Below are positions 1-8,300 of a stretch of 64,000 bases of DNA, piece by piece. This stretch comes from Roseovarius gaetbuli (GTDB lineage Bacteria; Pseudomonadota; Alphaproteobacteria; Rhodobacterales; Rhodobacteraceae). The stretch is from the NCBI RefSeq assembly GCF_900172365.1, contig NZ_FWFJ01000002.1:1-64000 (forward strand), in the 5' to 3' direction. The first letter of the stretch is position 1; every line of letters begins with the position of its first letter. The notes beneath the pieces were generated by a model. The model searched no databases, was not told the DNA's origin, and worked only from the letters and a program-made list of their open reading frames with translations. A program made the position numbers and the translations under genes.

Positions 1-183
1 CCTCCGCAAACTGGCCAAGATCCTTCCTGCACCGCAGCAAACGCGCAAAGCCTGATAGAAAAGGCGCTCGCGCTCTGTTCAGAACCACACTTTCTGCAAC
101 AGCAACACGTTGTTTTTCCACAGAATCGGCTCAGAACCGCCGCTCGCTGCGGATTGCACGAATGACCGAGTTGCGGGGCGGTC

Positions 184-678
184 TCAAAGGGTCGCTGCAA
201 CACAGGCATTGAAACGCTCGGCGGGTGTTTCGTAGTTGAGCGTTTTTCGGGGTCGTTCGTTGAGCTGCCTTGCGACGGCGCTGAGCTTTGCTTGACTATG
301 TATCGACAAATCCGTGCCCTTTGGGAAGTACTGTCGCAGCAGGCGGTTAGTATTTTCGTTGGTGCCGCGTTGCCATGGGCTGTGAGGTTCACACAAAAAG
401 ACATCAATATCCGTCGCCATGGTGAACGTCTTATGTCCGGCCATCTCTGTTCCGCGATCCCATGTCAGAGAACGATACAGCTCCTTGGGTAACTTGCGGG
501 ATTGTTTGATCAACGCCTGGATGACACTGTGGCTGTCTTTATTGCCAACCTTTGCCAGCATCACAAACCGCGTGCGCCGCTCGACGAGAGTAGCAATGAA
601 GCTGTTGCCGGAGCCTGCGATCAGGTCTCCCTCCCAATGTCCGGGCACGGCGGCGGTTTCAACGGGTCGACGCACCAA
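184..678 (-). pseudogene. IS30-family transposase, 5'-truncated remnant
   Basis: The 164 readable codons match the C-terminal catalytic core of IS30-family transposases. The DDE acidic residues are at about D18 (in WEGD), D74 (in WDRGTE) and E108 (in NENTNR), with the usual spacing of about 33 residues between the last two. The N-terminal helix-turn-helix half, some 150 residues in intact members, is missing. Upstream the same frame runs only some 25 codons to a stop at about 754-756, and the only nearby start is a TTG. The copy is therefore inactive. It marks an old insertion at the left side of the island, and the sequence at 1-183 may be its 3' flank. Confidence 0.8.
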
Positions 679-818
679 TGACCGCAGTGCGGAAAACCGG
701 TCGATCGCTGCGCACGCCTCGGATGTCTCAGATGCGGACGAAGCAGACGCTTTTCAGCAGGTGAGACAGCCAGTCACTGCGTGTGGAAAACATCAACTGC
801 CGAACGGCAACATCAGCG

Positions 819-1454
819 CTAATGAACGACGCCGTGCGGCCCGTGCTTCATGAAATGCCACTGACCGTAGCTATCCTTCAAATCAAGCGCGATGGCCGTA
901 GTGCCTTTGGTCGATGCGTTGCCCACTTCGGCAACTGAAAATTCGATACCGTTGGGCATGTCGATGCGAACACGATGCTCACCATCGCTATGTGGCGGCT
1001 TGATTGGGCGCCCAGAAGATGCCAGCACATCGCCGATTTTCACCGATGCCGTACGCGCTTCCATGTCTGAGGTGAAGTCGATGGACTCAAAAACGGTGTC
1101 ATGCAGCGTCGGACACATGGCGCGGAATACCCACCAATGTGTTGCCTCCTCATCGGTCTCGCCGCCGGTGAGAACCGTCTCAAGAGCTGCACGCTGAGCG
1201 GGCGATGCCGCAGGATCAATGATCAACTGCATCTCGCCCTTACCCTCGTAGATTGGCCCGGGCCACGCATAAAGCACAGCGACTTTCAAACCCGTGAGTT
1301 CAAAGTCCTCAAAGTGCCCCTTGGTGATCTCCATCACCTCAAATCCGCGGCAGTTGCCATGGGTTGGGTCCTCCTCGAACTGGCAAGGGCATGAATAGCC
1401 GCAATTGCAGTTCCCGAATGCCGGTCCTTCGACATACCAATCCTTGTAAGCCAT
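819..1454 (-). CDS. DUF1326 domain protein
   Basis: This is a 211-residue cytoplasmic protein of the DUF1326 family, whose function is unknown. Near the N terminus (residues about 16-25) it has the family's cysteine cluster, N-C-N-C-x3-C-P-C, which looks like a metal or thiol site. Later conserved features are a YAWPGPIYEGKG segment and an MQLIIDP strand. It is the last gene of a three-gene minus-strand operon, 25 bp after the DUF2182 membrane protein and downstream of a second DUF1326 paralogue (2310-2948). The ATG is preceded by AAAGGA. DUF1326 and DUF2182 genes commonly occur side by side, which suggests one system of membrane and soluble parts. The substrate is unknown. Confidence 0.85.
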   Translation of the reverse strand: MAYKDWYVEGPAFGNCNCGYSCPCQFEEDPTHGNCRGFEVMEITKGHFEDFELTGLKVAVLYAWPGPIYEGKGEMQLIIDPAASPAQRAALETVLTGGETDEEATHWWVFRAMCPTLHDTVFESIDFTSDMEARTASVKIGDVLASSGRPIKPPHSDGEHRVRIDMPNGIEFSVAEVGNASTKGTTAIALDLKDSYGQWHFMKHGPHGVVH

Positions 1455-1479
1455 GAGTCATCCTTTCTTTTTGTCGCAG

Positions 1480-2298
1480 TTACACAGATGTAAAAATGCA
1501 CCAAATTCCCCAGCCAATCAGGAGGGCTCCTGTTAGTCTCGAGAAGAAGCGCGGTTTAGGAATGATTTTTTCGGCCAGCACGTACAGAGCAAGGCCAACA
1601 ATCCAGTAAAGGTTCATGATGCCGCCGACAAAGAGCAGCGCCATCAACGCCCAGCAACAGCCAAAGCAGAAAGCGCCGTGATGCATCCCCATCAGAAGCG
1701 CGCCTCCGCTGCCTTTCCTGCGATGACGTGTCAGAAAGGCTGCGGGCGAACTGCATTGTTTCAGACACGCCGTCTTTAGCGCTGAAAATTGAAAGAGACC
1801 CGCTGAGATCAGCACTACGCCCGCGGTGGGCCGTGACGCGAGAACCATCATCGGCCCATCAACCAGACCAAGTTTTTCCGTTCCCCAATGCGCCCCTGTC
1901 GCCAGCAGGCTGAAGCCACCCCAAATTAGAAGATAGCCGGCAAGGAAGATCAGGCTGAGTTTCGTCGCCGACGCGCGTTCCGAACTGTGCCGTTTCAGTG
2001 CAGTGTAGAGCAAAAGCGTTGGTGCGGCACTTGGCGTCATCATAGCGATCATCATTACCCACCACATCAGAAAGACGAGGAGCGCGTAGCCAAATGCCCA
2101 GGTCTGCGCTTCACCCATTGCCATGGGGTCGCCGATCGGGCCCGCCATCCTCGTCATGTCCAGCGCCGACATGTTCATGCCGACGCCGTTAACTGTGTAA
2201 AGACCGGCCAACAGCACGATCGTTAAAACAGCAACAGTCACCACCAATGTGTCGCGCGCCATTACCCTTTCGACGGGCCCTATCGAACCTTGCATCAC
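1480..2298 (-). CDS. DUF2182 integral membrane protein
   Basis: This 272-residue polytopic membrane protein belongs to DUF2182, which is described as a predicted metal-binding integral membrane family. I count roughly six to seven hydrophobic segments. Features seen are a Met-rich stretch (MWWVMMIAMMTPS, about residues 78-90), a C-x3-C pair (about 174-178), and a GMHHGAFCFGCCW motif (about 203-215) carrying His and Cys that could bind metal. It starts 11 bp after the upstream DUF1326 gene and ends 25 bp before the other, so the three are surely co-transcribed. A start at 2262 (MARDTL) is also possible. The role may be transport or maturation linked to the Cys-rich DUF1326 proteins, but this is inferred only from the pairing. 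Confidence 0.85.
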   Translation of the reverse strand: MMQGSIGPVERVMARDTLVVTVAVLTIVLLAGLYTVNGVGMNMSALDMTRMAGPIGDPMAMGEAQTWAFGYALLVFLMWWVMMIAMMTPSAAPTLLLYTALKRHSSERASATKLSLIFLAGYLLIWGGFSLLATGAHWGTEKLGLVDGPMMVLASRPTAGVVLISAGLFQFSALKTACLKQCSSPAAFLTRHRRKGSGGALLMGMHHGAFCFGCCWALMALLFVGGIMNLYWIVGLALYVLAEKIIPKPRFFSRLTGALLIGWGIWCIFTSV

Positions 2299-2309
2299 AG
2301 GTCAGACCA

Positions 2310-2948
2310 TTATGCGGCGACGCGGCCTTGGCCAGTTAGGTGCAAGCTTGCCATATGAGCGTGGGTGCCAGTGTTTTTGTTCAGGTCCAGATCGCCACCC
2401 GAGGTTTTGGTTTGGCCCTTGGCCATTTCGGCAAACCCGAACTCGAATCCGTGAGGCAACCTGATGCCGATGCGGTGTGGCTCCCCTGTGACGATGTTAG
2501 GTATTGGCTCCGCGTTGATTTCGAAAACGCCTTCGGCAACTCCCTTGCCAACGCGATCCTCAATCTTCATTTCCAATGAAACTGGTGCGTAGATCGTGTC
2601 ATGTCTGTTAGGACTCATCGCACCAAAGACAAACCACATGGTGGCCATTTCTTCCGTGTCAGCCCCGGTCATGATCGCCTGAAGCGCTGCGCGCTGGTCT
2701 GCATCCGCATTTGAGTCAATAATGAGCTGCATGTGACCGTTGCCCTCGTGAATCGGGCCAGGCCACTTGTAGACGCCCGCCGCCGTCAAACCGTCAAGTG
2801 ACGTATTGCCATAATGCCCCTTGTGAATTTTGTAGACAACTGCGGCTTCGCAAGTGCCATCCGTCGGCAAGACGCCGAACTGGCATGGGCATCCGAAGTT
2901 ACAATTACAGTTCGCGAGCTCTTCGCCCCTTATCTCCCAATCAATCAT
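2310..2948 (-). CDS. DUF1326 domain protein
   Basis: This 212-residue protein is the first gene of the DUF1326-DUF2182-DUF1326 operon. It shares the N-terminal N-C-N-C-x3-C-P-C cluster (about residues 13-22) and the WPGPIHEGNG and MQLIID segments with its paralogue at 819-1454. The two are clearly diverged, so this is not a recent tandem duplication. It has no signal peptide, so both copies should be cytosolic and could act on the cytoplasmic face of the DUF2182 protein. The two copies may form a heteromer. Function is unknown for the family. Confidence 0.85.
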   Translation of the reverse strand: MIDWEIRGEELANCNCNFGCPCQFGVLPTDGTCEAAVVYKIHKGHYGNTSLDGLTAAGVYKWPGPIHEGNGHMQLIIDSNADADQRAALQAIMTGADTEEMATMWFVFGAMSPNRHDTIYAPVSLEMKIEDRVGKGVAEGVFEINAEPIPNIVTGEPHRIGIRLPHGFEFGFAEMAKGQTKTSGGDLDLNKNTGTHAHMASLHLTGQGRVAA

Positions 2949-3231
2949 GTTTCCGTCCCCTTGGAGTAACTGCCACTAAAGTTGGCAGCGATGTGTTTTG
3001 CCCGAAGGTTTGGAGATCGTTAACTTTGTTTGTTCTATAGCCTCACCATATCGCGACTTATACCAGAAAACTGGCCCCGTGTCATCAAAGCCGAAATCGG
3101 CGAAGACTGGCGTCAGATATGTGTCTGCATCGGGCTCGAAGGCGACATCTGAGTTTTTCTGTCAGATGACCTCTTTGGCGTGCTTTGCGGACGCCTGTGG
3201 GCGATTTAAGCCACCGGGGGGAGGGCTGAGC

Positions 3232-3510
3232 ATGAAAAGTGACGGTAATCCCATAGACCCCGCCCAAAGGCTCAGAGATGCGCCTAGATGCAGCGCAACG
3301 TCAAAGAGGACCGGAGGGCGTTGCAAGGCTCCCGCCGTTCGAGGCTGGTGCGTCTGTCGCATGCATGGCGCTGGCGGTGGAGCGCCGTCCGGCAAAGCGC
3401 ATCCTAACTATCGCCAGGGACTGCGGACCCGACAGATGGAAACCATTCGCCGGTTGGCTTCGTTTCTGGGCAAAGAAGCGCGAGAGATGGGCTGGGTTCG
3501 GAGCCTGTGA
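3232..3510 (+). CDS. Small Cys/His (HGGxTP-like) protein
   Basis: This 92-residue protein has the pattern RCSATSKRTGGRCKAPAVRG followed by WCVCRMHGAGGGAPSGK. The spaced cysteines and the C-R-M-H-G motif resemble a small zinc-binding family found on alphaproteobacterial phage and mobile DNA (often annotated HGGxTP-motif protein). The frame is open further upstream, to 2998, but the start at 3232 has a strong GGGGGGAGGG ribosome binding site, and the upstream codons show no conserved features. No operon partner is evident. The family has no established biochemical role. I am confident of the motif and moderately confident that the gene is real. Confidence 0.6.
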   Translation: MKSDGNPIDPAQRLRDAPRCSATSKRTGGRCKAPAVRGWCVCRMHGAGGGAPSGKAHPNYRQGLRTRQMETIRRLASFLGKEAREMGWVRSL

Positions 3511-3701
3511 ATCGGAGGCAACGGCGATGACTGCTTGTTCTGATAGCGGACGTTCGGCAAATCCGCTCAAATGACGGCTCTGCCGGACCAAGCTGCCCTT
3601 ACCTCCAATCACTTCAACGTCTGCTTTGCGAACACGATCAAGTTTGGAGTTGGAGGCTGGTTCAGAAATAGTTTAGCATAATGCATGAAGGGAGAGGACT
3701 C

Positions 3702-4109
3702 GTGCAGCTTAGAATGATTTTGGCAGCAATAACCTTGTCAGGGGCAGCCTCTGCCCAAAACATCGACGTACAGAATGGACAGGACCTCTTCTTATATTTT
3801 TGCGCGGAATGTCATGGAAAAGATGCCGAGAGCATTGGGCCAATGGCAGAAATGCTGGCTATTGATCCACCAGAACTGACGACGCTTGCGGAACGAAATG
3901 ACGGGGAATTTCCGGCCGAAGCGGTTGCCAAGCAAATCGACGGCAGACTAATCGTTGCCAACCACGGTGATATGCCTATTTTTGGACCGTATTTGGAGAC
4001 CGCGCAGTCAGTTGCGATCAAACTGCCCAGCGGTCAACCTATGATGGTAACGCAGCATCTCGCTGACCTGATCGCCTATATAAAAAGCGTTCAAACTGAA
4101 CGGCATTGA
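3702..4109 (+). CDS. Periplasmic class I cytochrome c
   Basis: From a GTG start this is a 135-residue protein with an N-terminal signal peptide (hydrophobic run ILAAITLSGAASA, cleavage likely after ASA near residue 18). It has one heme c site, C-A-E-C-H at residues 34-38. The probable axial methionine is in the later HGDMPIFG segment, as in small monoheme cytochromes c. The GTG is chosen over an ATG seven codons earlier because GGGAGAGGA sits directly before it, and the shorter N terminus gives a proper signal peptide. It stands alone between the DUF1326 operon and a gene-poor stretch. Its redox partner cannot be told from the context. Confidence 0.82.
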   Translation: MQLRMILAAITLSGAASAQNIDVQNGQDLFLYFCAECHGKDAESIGPMAEMLAIDPPELTTLAERNDGEFPAEAVAKQIDGRLIVANHGDMPIFGPYLETAQSVAIKLPSGQPMMVTQHLADLIAYIKSVQTERH

Positions 4110-4627
4110 GCGAAACATCAGGTGACAGCATCGATTTCGGCGGCACACATGCCTAAAAGCTGACCGTCTGCGCGCCCCTACTTGGCTTTTGAGCTCAACC
4201 GGGCAAGGTATCAACAGCAGCTTTAATCAAATTTCGTTGAAAAACTCTGCAATCTGAAATTCGCCTCAAAATTTTGGAACAGCGTTCCTTCATGTCACCT
4301 TTGGGCAAACTTTGTTTGCTCGACGGAGCTTTCGCGGAAGGGTGTTCTGCAGATTTACGTCTTCTTTGCAGCACACCGGCTTTTTCAACACGAACGGCCC
4401 AACCTGACCTTGGTCGGGTTCGCAACGATCGACCGCTTCGAGCGCTGCAATGCCCATCAGAATACCTTGGAAATCCGGACGCAAGAGCGAAGCATTCGAA
4501 AATCAGTCGAGATCAAGAAAAGAAAGGACGCCACCTTGGCAGATCAAGGTGGCCAACGCAACGTCGAGGCGATCGTCAATCCGCCATCGACATTCATTCG
4601 GTTCTGCCGGTATTCGATTCTGCAGGC
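4110..4627. other. No convincing gene
   Basis: Several short open frames on both strands cover this 518-bp stretch. None has a recognisable domain, a ribosome binding site or codon use like its neighbours. It is probably decayed or intergenic island DNA. I see no tRNA, no clear long inverted repeat and no strong terminator in it. Confidence 0.5.
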
Positions 4628-5140
4628 CTAAACGGAGTTTCCACCGCTAGACCGAAATAGCCCGGCTACTGACGACACGACGGAGTTCATCCGCGTTGGT
4701 ATCTCAAGATCGGGGATGTCGGATGCAGCGTCTTTCATGAAGTCCCAGATGGTCTGATCGACCTCGTTCAGACCGTCATCCAACTCGCGGGCCTTGTTGT
4801 AGATGTCGGGGTGCGTATCTATCCAGTCCATCAAACCATACCTTATCTGCTCGTCATCTAGGGGGATTGCATCCCGAAGCGCCCTTGTTGCCTCGGCTGC
4901 ATCTGTAGCCCCTATGCGTGCAAGCTGGTCTGGCAGATCATCGATCCGTTTTGCGCAATCTTGGTGGAGAACACATCCAAGTAACCCGGCGGCTCCGCTC
5001 GTGCAGCGTTGCCAAACCAAAGCCTCCAAAACGGCTACTTGATCGGCGGATAACTCATCTTGGGATCGCAATGCTCGTTCGATCCGAAGCAAGTCGGTTG
5101 GACTATCTTGCTCGAGAAGGTCATGTAACTTTTTGCCCAT
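4628..5140 (-). CDS. Hypothetical protein, possibly DMP19/DUF4375-like
   Basis: This 170-residue soluble, acidic and largely helical protein is given from an ATG at 5140. A TTG at 5185 would add 15 residues, and neither start has a strong ribosome binding site. The central part (QVAVLEALVWQ, then LARIGATDAAEATRALRDAI) recalls DMP19/DUF4375 proteins, in which a helix bundle is followed by IGA...A. The similarity is weak by eye. It sits between a gene-poor stretch and the IS110 copy, with no operon partner. It has no signal peptide and no membrane segment. Its function is unknown. Confidence 0.55.
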   Translation of the reverse strand: MGKKLHDLLEQDSPTDLLRIERALRSQDELSADQVAVLEALVWQRCTSGAAGLLGCVLHQDCAKRIDDLPDQLARIGATDAAEATRALRDAIPLDDEQIRYGLMDWIDTHPDIYNKARELDDGLNEVDQTIWDFMKDAASDIPDLEIPTRMNSVVSSVAGLFRSSGGNSV

Positions 5141-5500
5141 CCGATCACTATAATGTGTTTCCGGAAATTCGCAAATCCGGCCCAAGAACCAAGCCGCCGT
5201 TCGCGCATCTCGCAGCGAGCTTCCGCTTCGGGCTCGAAGCCGTCATTCGCAGAAACTTGACTGAAGGTTCTCTATCTGCGGCCTTAATTTCAAGGGCGTA
5301 TTTCAGTCTCATCGGGCTCATGGTTCTCTCCGAGGTCGGCGGTGCCGCCTCATAATGGCGTCGGGGACTGGTGCCTCAAAAAGGTCCGCTGCGAGGTCGC
5401 CTGAGTTCAGGCGCATCGACATTCGACGGCGAGGTCATCCGGCCACCGTCCCGATGGGACGTCGTTACACCTGGACGGGCGTATTCGTTTGTTGGCTATC
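5141..5500. other. Non-coding stretch beside IS110 transposase
   Basis: These 360 bp lie directly 3' of the IS110 transposase gene and hold no credible coding sequence on either strand. IS110-family elements carry long non-coding ends, one of which encodes the bridge RNA that guides target choice. This stretch or the 136 bp at 6545-6680 would be where such an RNA lies. I cannot place the element's ends exactly. Confidence 0.4.
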
Positions 5501-6544
5501 TCATGCAGGTAGCTCCTCCTTGGTCCAGGCGAAGGTTGTCCTGTCGCGCCAGATGCGAGTCATGATGACAGCCAGTTTTCGGGCCGTAGCAACGATAGCC
5601 TTCTTCAAACCCCTTCGTGCGACAAGCCGCATGGCCCATGCTTTGAGCGGCGAGAAGCGCGCTACACGTTGGATCAGGATGTTGGCCGCTTCATAAAGCA
5701 GTTTGCGCATGCCCCCGTCACCGCGTTTAGAGATACGTCCCGACCAATCTGTTTCACCGGATTGATATCGTCGTGGGGTCAGGCCCAAGTAAGCGCCAAC
5801 ATCCGTTGCTTTACGAAACCGCGTCACATCGTCGATTGTCGCGATGAAGTTGAGGCTAACGATTGGACCGACTCCAGGGATGCTGGTCAGCCTCCGTGCA
5901 AGAGTGTTGTCTTTGGCAAGCTGCTGGACCTTTGCATCGATCGCTGTGGCCTCAATGCAGACAGTCTCATGCACGGCGATCAATGAGGCGAAGATCATCT
6001 GCAAACTTTGATCTCCCTTGATGGCCAGGCCAAGCTGATCGCGGAAGCTCTTTCGGCTGTAGCCCGCATTTACCGGCCCAAGCCGGATCCCATAGGCCTT
6101 CAAAAGACCGCGCACTTGTCCTTCGATATCCATCCGGATACGGATCAACCGCTCTCGTGCCGCAAGCAGTAGGCGTAACTGATCGCTCGACTCGCTCTTG
6201 ATGTGCACCGCGCCATACCAACCCGTGCGCGCCAATTGTGCCAACCCGACAGCGTCCGATTTATCAGACTTATTCATGCGCGCGGAGAGCACTTTGTGAG
6301 CAGCACGGGCATCAATACAGACCACCGGTGCCCCCCGTTTGACCAGCTCCCGCGTTAACCAAATCGACAGTGGGCCGGTTTCGTGCACGATCTTTTCAAC
6401 ATCATCGGCAATAGTAGCGATGGTGCGCACAATTTCATCAGGGTCCGTCGCACAGGTCCCCTCGAACAAGATCGCGCCTGCATCATCCACAATGCAAAGG
6501 GCACATTGCTCTTGGGCGACATCAATTCCAACGTAGCGTTTCAT
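5501..6544 (-). CDS. IS110-family transposase (DEDD recombinase)
   Basis: This intact 347-residue transposase has the two IS110-family domains. The N-terminal RuvC-like DEDD domain carries the acidic residues at D8 (YVGIDVA), E55 (VHETGP), D94 and D97 (NKSDKSD). The C-terminal Tnp20-type domain carries the helix-hairpin-helix LTSIPGVGP motif and the conserved serine in WSGRISKRGDGG. Length and both domains are complete, so the element may be active. IS110 elements make no long terminal inverted repeats and use an RNA guide from a non-coding end. The gene is antisense to nothing recognisable and is followed upstream by a large serine recombinase gene only 136 bp away. Confidence 0.92.
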   Translation of the reverse strand: MKRYVGIDVAQEQCALCIVDDAGAILFEGTCATDPDEIVRTIATIADDVEKIVHETGPLSIWLTRELVKRGAPVVCIDARAAHKVLSARMNKSDKSDAVGLAQLARTGWYGAVHIKSESSDQLRLLLAARERLIRIRMDIEGQVRGLLKAYGIRLGPVNAGYSRKSFRDQLGLAIKGDQSLQMIFASLIAVHETVCIEATAIDAKVQQLAKDNTLARRLTSIPGVGPIVSLNFIATIDDVTRFRKATDVGAYLGLTPRRYQSGETDWSGRISKRGDGGMRKLLYEAANILIQRVARFSPLKAWAMRLVARRGLKKAIVATARKLAVIMTRIWRDRTTFAWTKEELPA

Positions 6545-6680
6545 GGTCGTTCTCCTCTGGCTTCAAGGTTACACCATCCACAATAGCGATGTTTGAAACC
6601 TCAAAAGCTGGATTCGCCGCAGATACGCCATGTCCGCTATCGCCAAATTCATCGGTCTGGAAATTCACGGGGTGCTGACC

Positions 6681-8117
6681 CTAGTTGACTACCCGCTCAC
6701 GATTAACCTGCGGCACGGATGTTTGATGGTCGGTCCAGGCGCGGAGCTCGAGATCCACGCCTTCCGGCCTGATCAGGCGCGTCTCAAATGTATTCTCAAT
6801 CAATTGGCGGCGCTCGAACAAGTTGGCAGCCTTATAGAGAGATGACAGTCGGGACATCTTGCGGATATACGCATCACGGGCGGAATTCATGGCTTTTGGA
6901 TCGGGTAGATTGTCGAGATCTTCGCGCAACCTGCCCAAAGCAAATTCCGCGTCGCGTTTCTTGTCATTATAGGTTTGGCGATCCAAAGCCCCTTCGATCA
7001 ACAGGTCTGCTGCCCGCGCCAGCCGGGTTTCTTCAACCTCAATTCTGGAGGCAAGAGAACGACGTTTCTGCACAAGCTCTTCTTGAACCCGACCGGATTT
7101 CCAGCGCTTTTTCTGCTCAGCCACAGTGTCTTTGTTCAGCTGAATCTCCGCCAGCCGGTTCACAATTGCATCCTCCAGCCGATCTTCACGGATAGTTTTC
7201 ATCGGGCAGCTTTTCAGTGTGCACCGATAGTACACATGCACGACCTTTTGCCGCTCCGGCACCATTGGCCCCTGACAAAGCCCGCATCGGAACAGTCCCA
7301 TGAACCGGTGGCTATGTCGTGTCACTTTGGGCCCACAGCGGCGTGATTTGATCTTTTGCGCCTGACGGAAGGCCGTTTTAGATACCATTGGTTCGTGAAT
7401 CCCCTCATAGGTTTCACCCGTGCGCGCGATGGTGATGAGGCCATGATAAAACGTGTTGCTGAGGATCTTTTCGATGCCATGCAAGCTCACGGGCTTTCCG
7501 CTATATCCCGTCAATCCCCGTAGCTGCATTTCCGTATGCAGGCTGCGAAGCGAGTGCTGACCGGAGAGATAAAGCTGATACAGTTCCTTGATCAGCGGCG
7601 CTTTGATCGGGCAAGGCGCCTTGGGCTCTCCTCGCCCCATGTCCAAATACCCCAAAGGCGCTCTGAAGGGATAAAGGCCCTGCTTGAGACGCCCATTGAG
7701 CCCTTTTTTGGTTTCTTCACGTTGGTTGCGGATAAAATCAGCCGCAATCACAGCAAGAAAGTCTGCTGTCATGCGGCCACCCCGCGTGTTGAAGTCGAGA
7801 CTTTCGGTCGCGATGTGGACGTCGATGCCCTCGTCGGGTAGTTCAGACACCAACGCCCAGTCTTTAAGGTTGCGGGCGGAGCGGTCAATCTTATGGACCA
7901 CGAACCCTTGCGCATGCCCTTTGCGCAACCGTGCGATCATCCGGTTGAATATCGGTCGCCCCGACTTGGCTGCTGTTTCCAGTTCTTCAAACCATTCAAT
8001 GATCTGCAGGTTTCGCAGGGCCGCACAGGCTATAATCGCGTCTTTCTGCTCCTGAAGCGAGACTCCCTCCCCCTGGCGCAGGGTACTTACTCGGATGTAG
8101 CCAAAACAGGGTTTCAT
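6681..8117 (-). CDS. Large serine recombinase (integrase/resolvase)
   Basis: This 478-residue site-specific recombinase is built like phage and ICE large serine integrases. It has an N-terminal resolvase domain with the nucleophile S11 in YIRVST and the R-S-A-R-N motif near residue 80, then a Recombinase domain (about 165-275). Next is a zinc ribbon (CGLC ... CTLKSC, about 283-310), then a long charged coiled coil (about 345-420) used for synapsis. It is complete. It probably inserted the block running to 16.1 kb, where an enoyl-CoA hydratase gene is cut. No excision factor is evident nearby. No good ribosome binding site is seen before the ATG. Confidence 0.92.
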   Translation of the reverse strand: MKPCFGYIRVSTLRQGEGVSLQEQKDAIIACAALRNLQIIEWFEELETAAKSGRPIFNRMIARLRKGHAQGFVVHKIDRSARNLKDWALVSELPDEGIDVHIATESLDFNTRGGRMTADFLAVIAADFIRNQREETKKGLNGRLKQGLYPFRAPLGYLDMGRGEPKAPCPIKAPLIKELYQLYLSGQHSLRSLHTEMQLRGLTGYSGKPVSLHGIEKILSNTFYHGLITIARTGETYEGIHEPMVSKTAFRQAQKIKSRRCGPKVTRHSHRFMGLFRCGLCQGPMVPERQKVVHVYYRCTLKSCPMKTIREDRLEDAIVNRLAEIQLNKDTVAEQKKRWKSGRVQEELVQKRRSLASRIEVEETRLARAADLLIEGALDRQTYNDKKRDAEFALGRLREDLDNLPDPKAMNSARDAYIRKMSRLSSLYKAANLFERRQLIENTFETRLIRPEGVDLELRAWTDHQTSVPQVNRERVVN

Positions 8118-8300
8118 AATGGAGGATCTATGGATTGGACTCTATCACAGGAGTCGGATTCAGACGAATCTTCGGGTATCTCAAACGGCCAAGCACCCTC
8201 AGCCAAGAGCCGGAGATATACCCGTTCACAAAGTTCAAAATGCGCTTGTAATCTTTCCTCATTGGTCATCCATCAAGAATACCAGGCAGGAATTACACAA

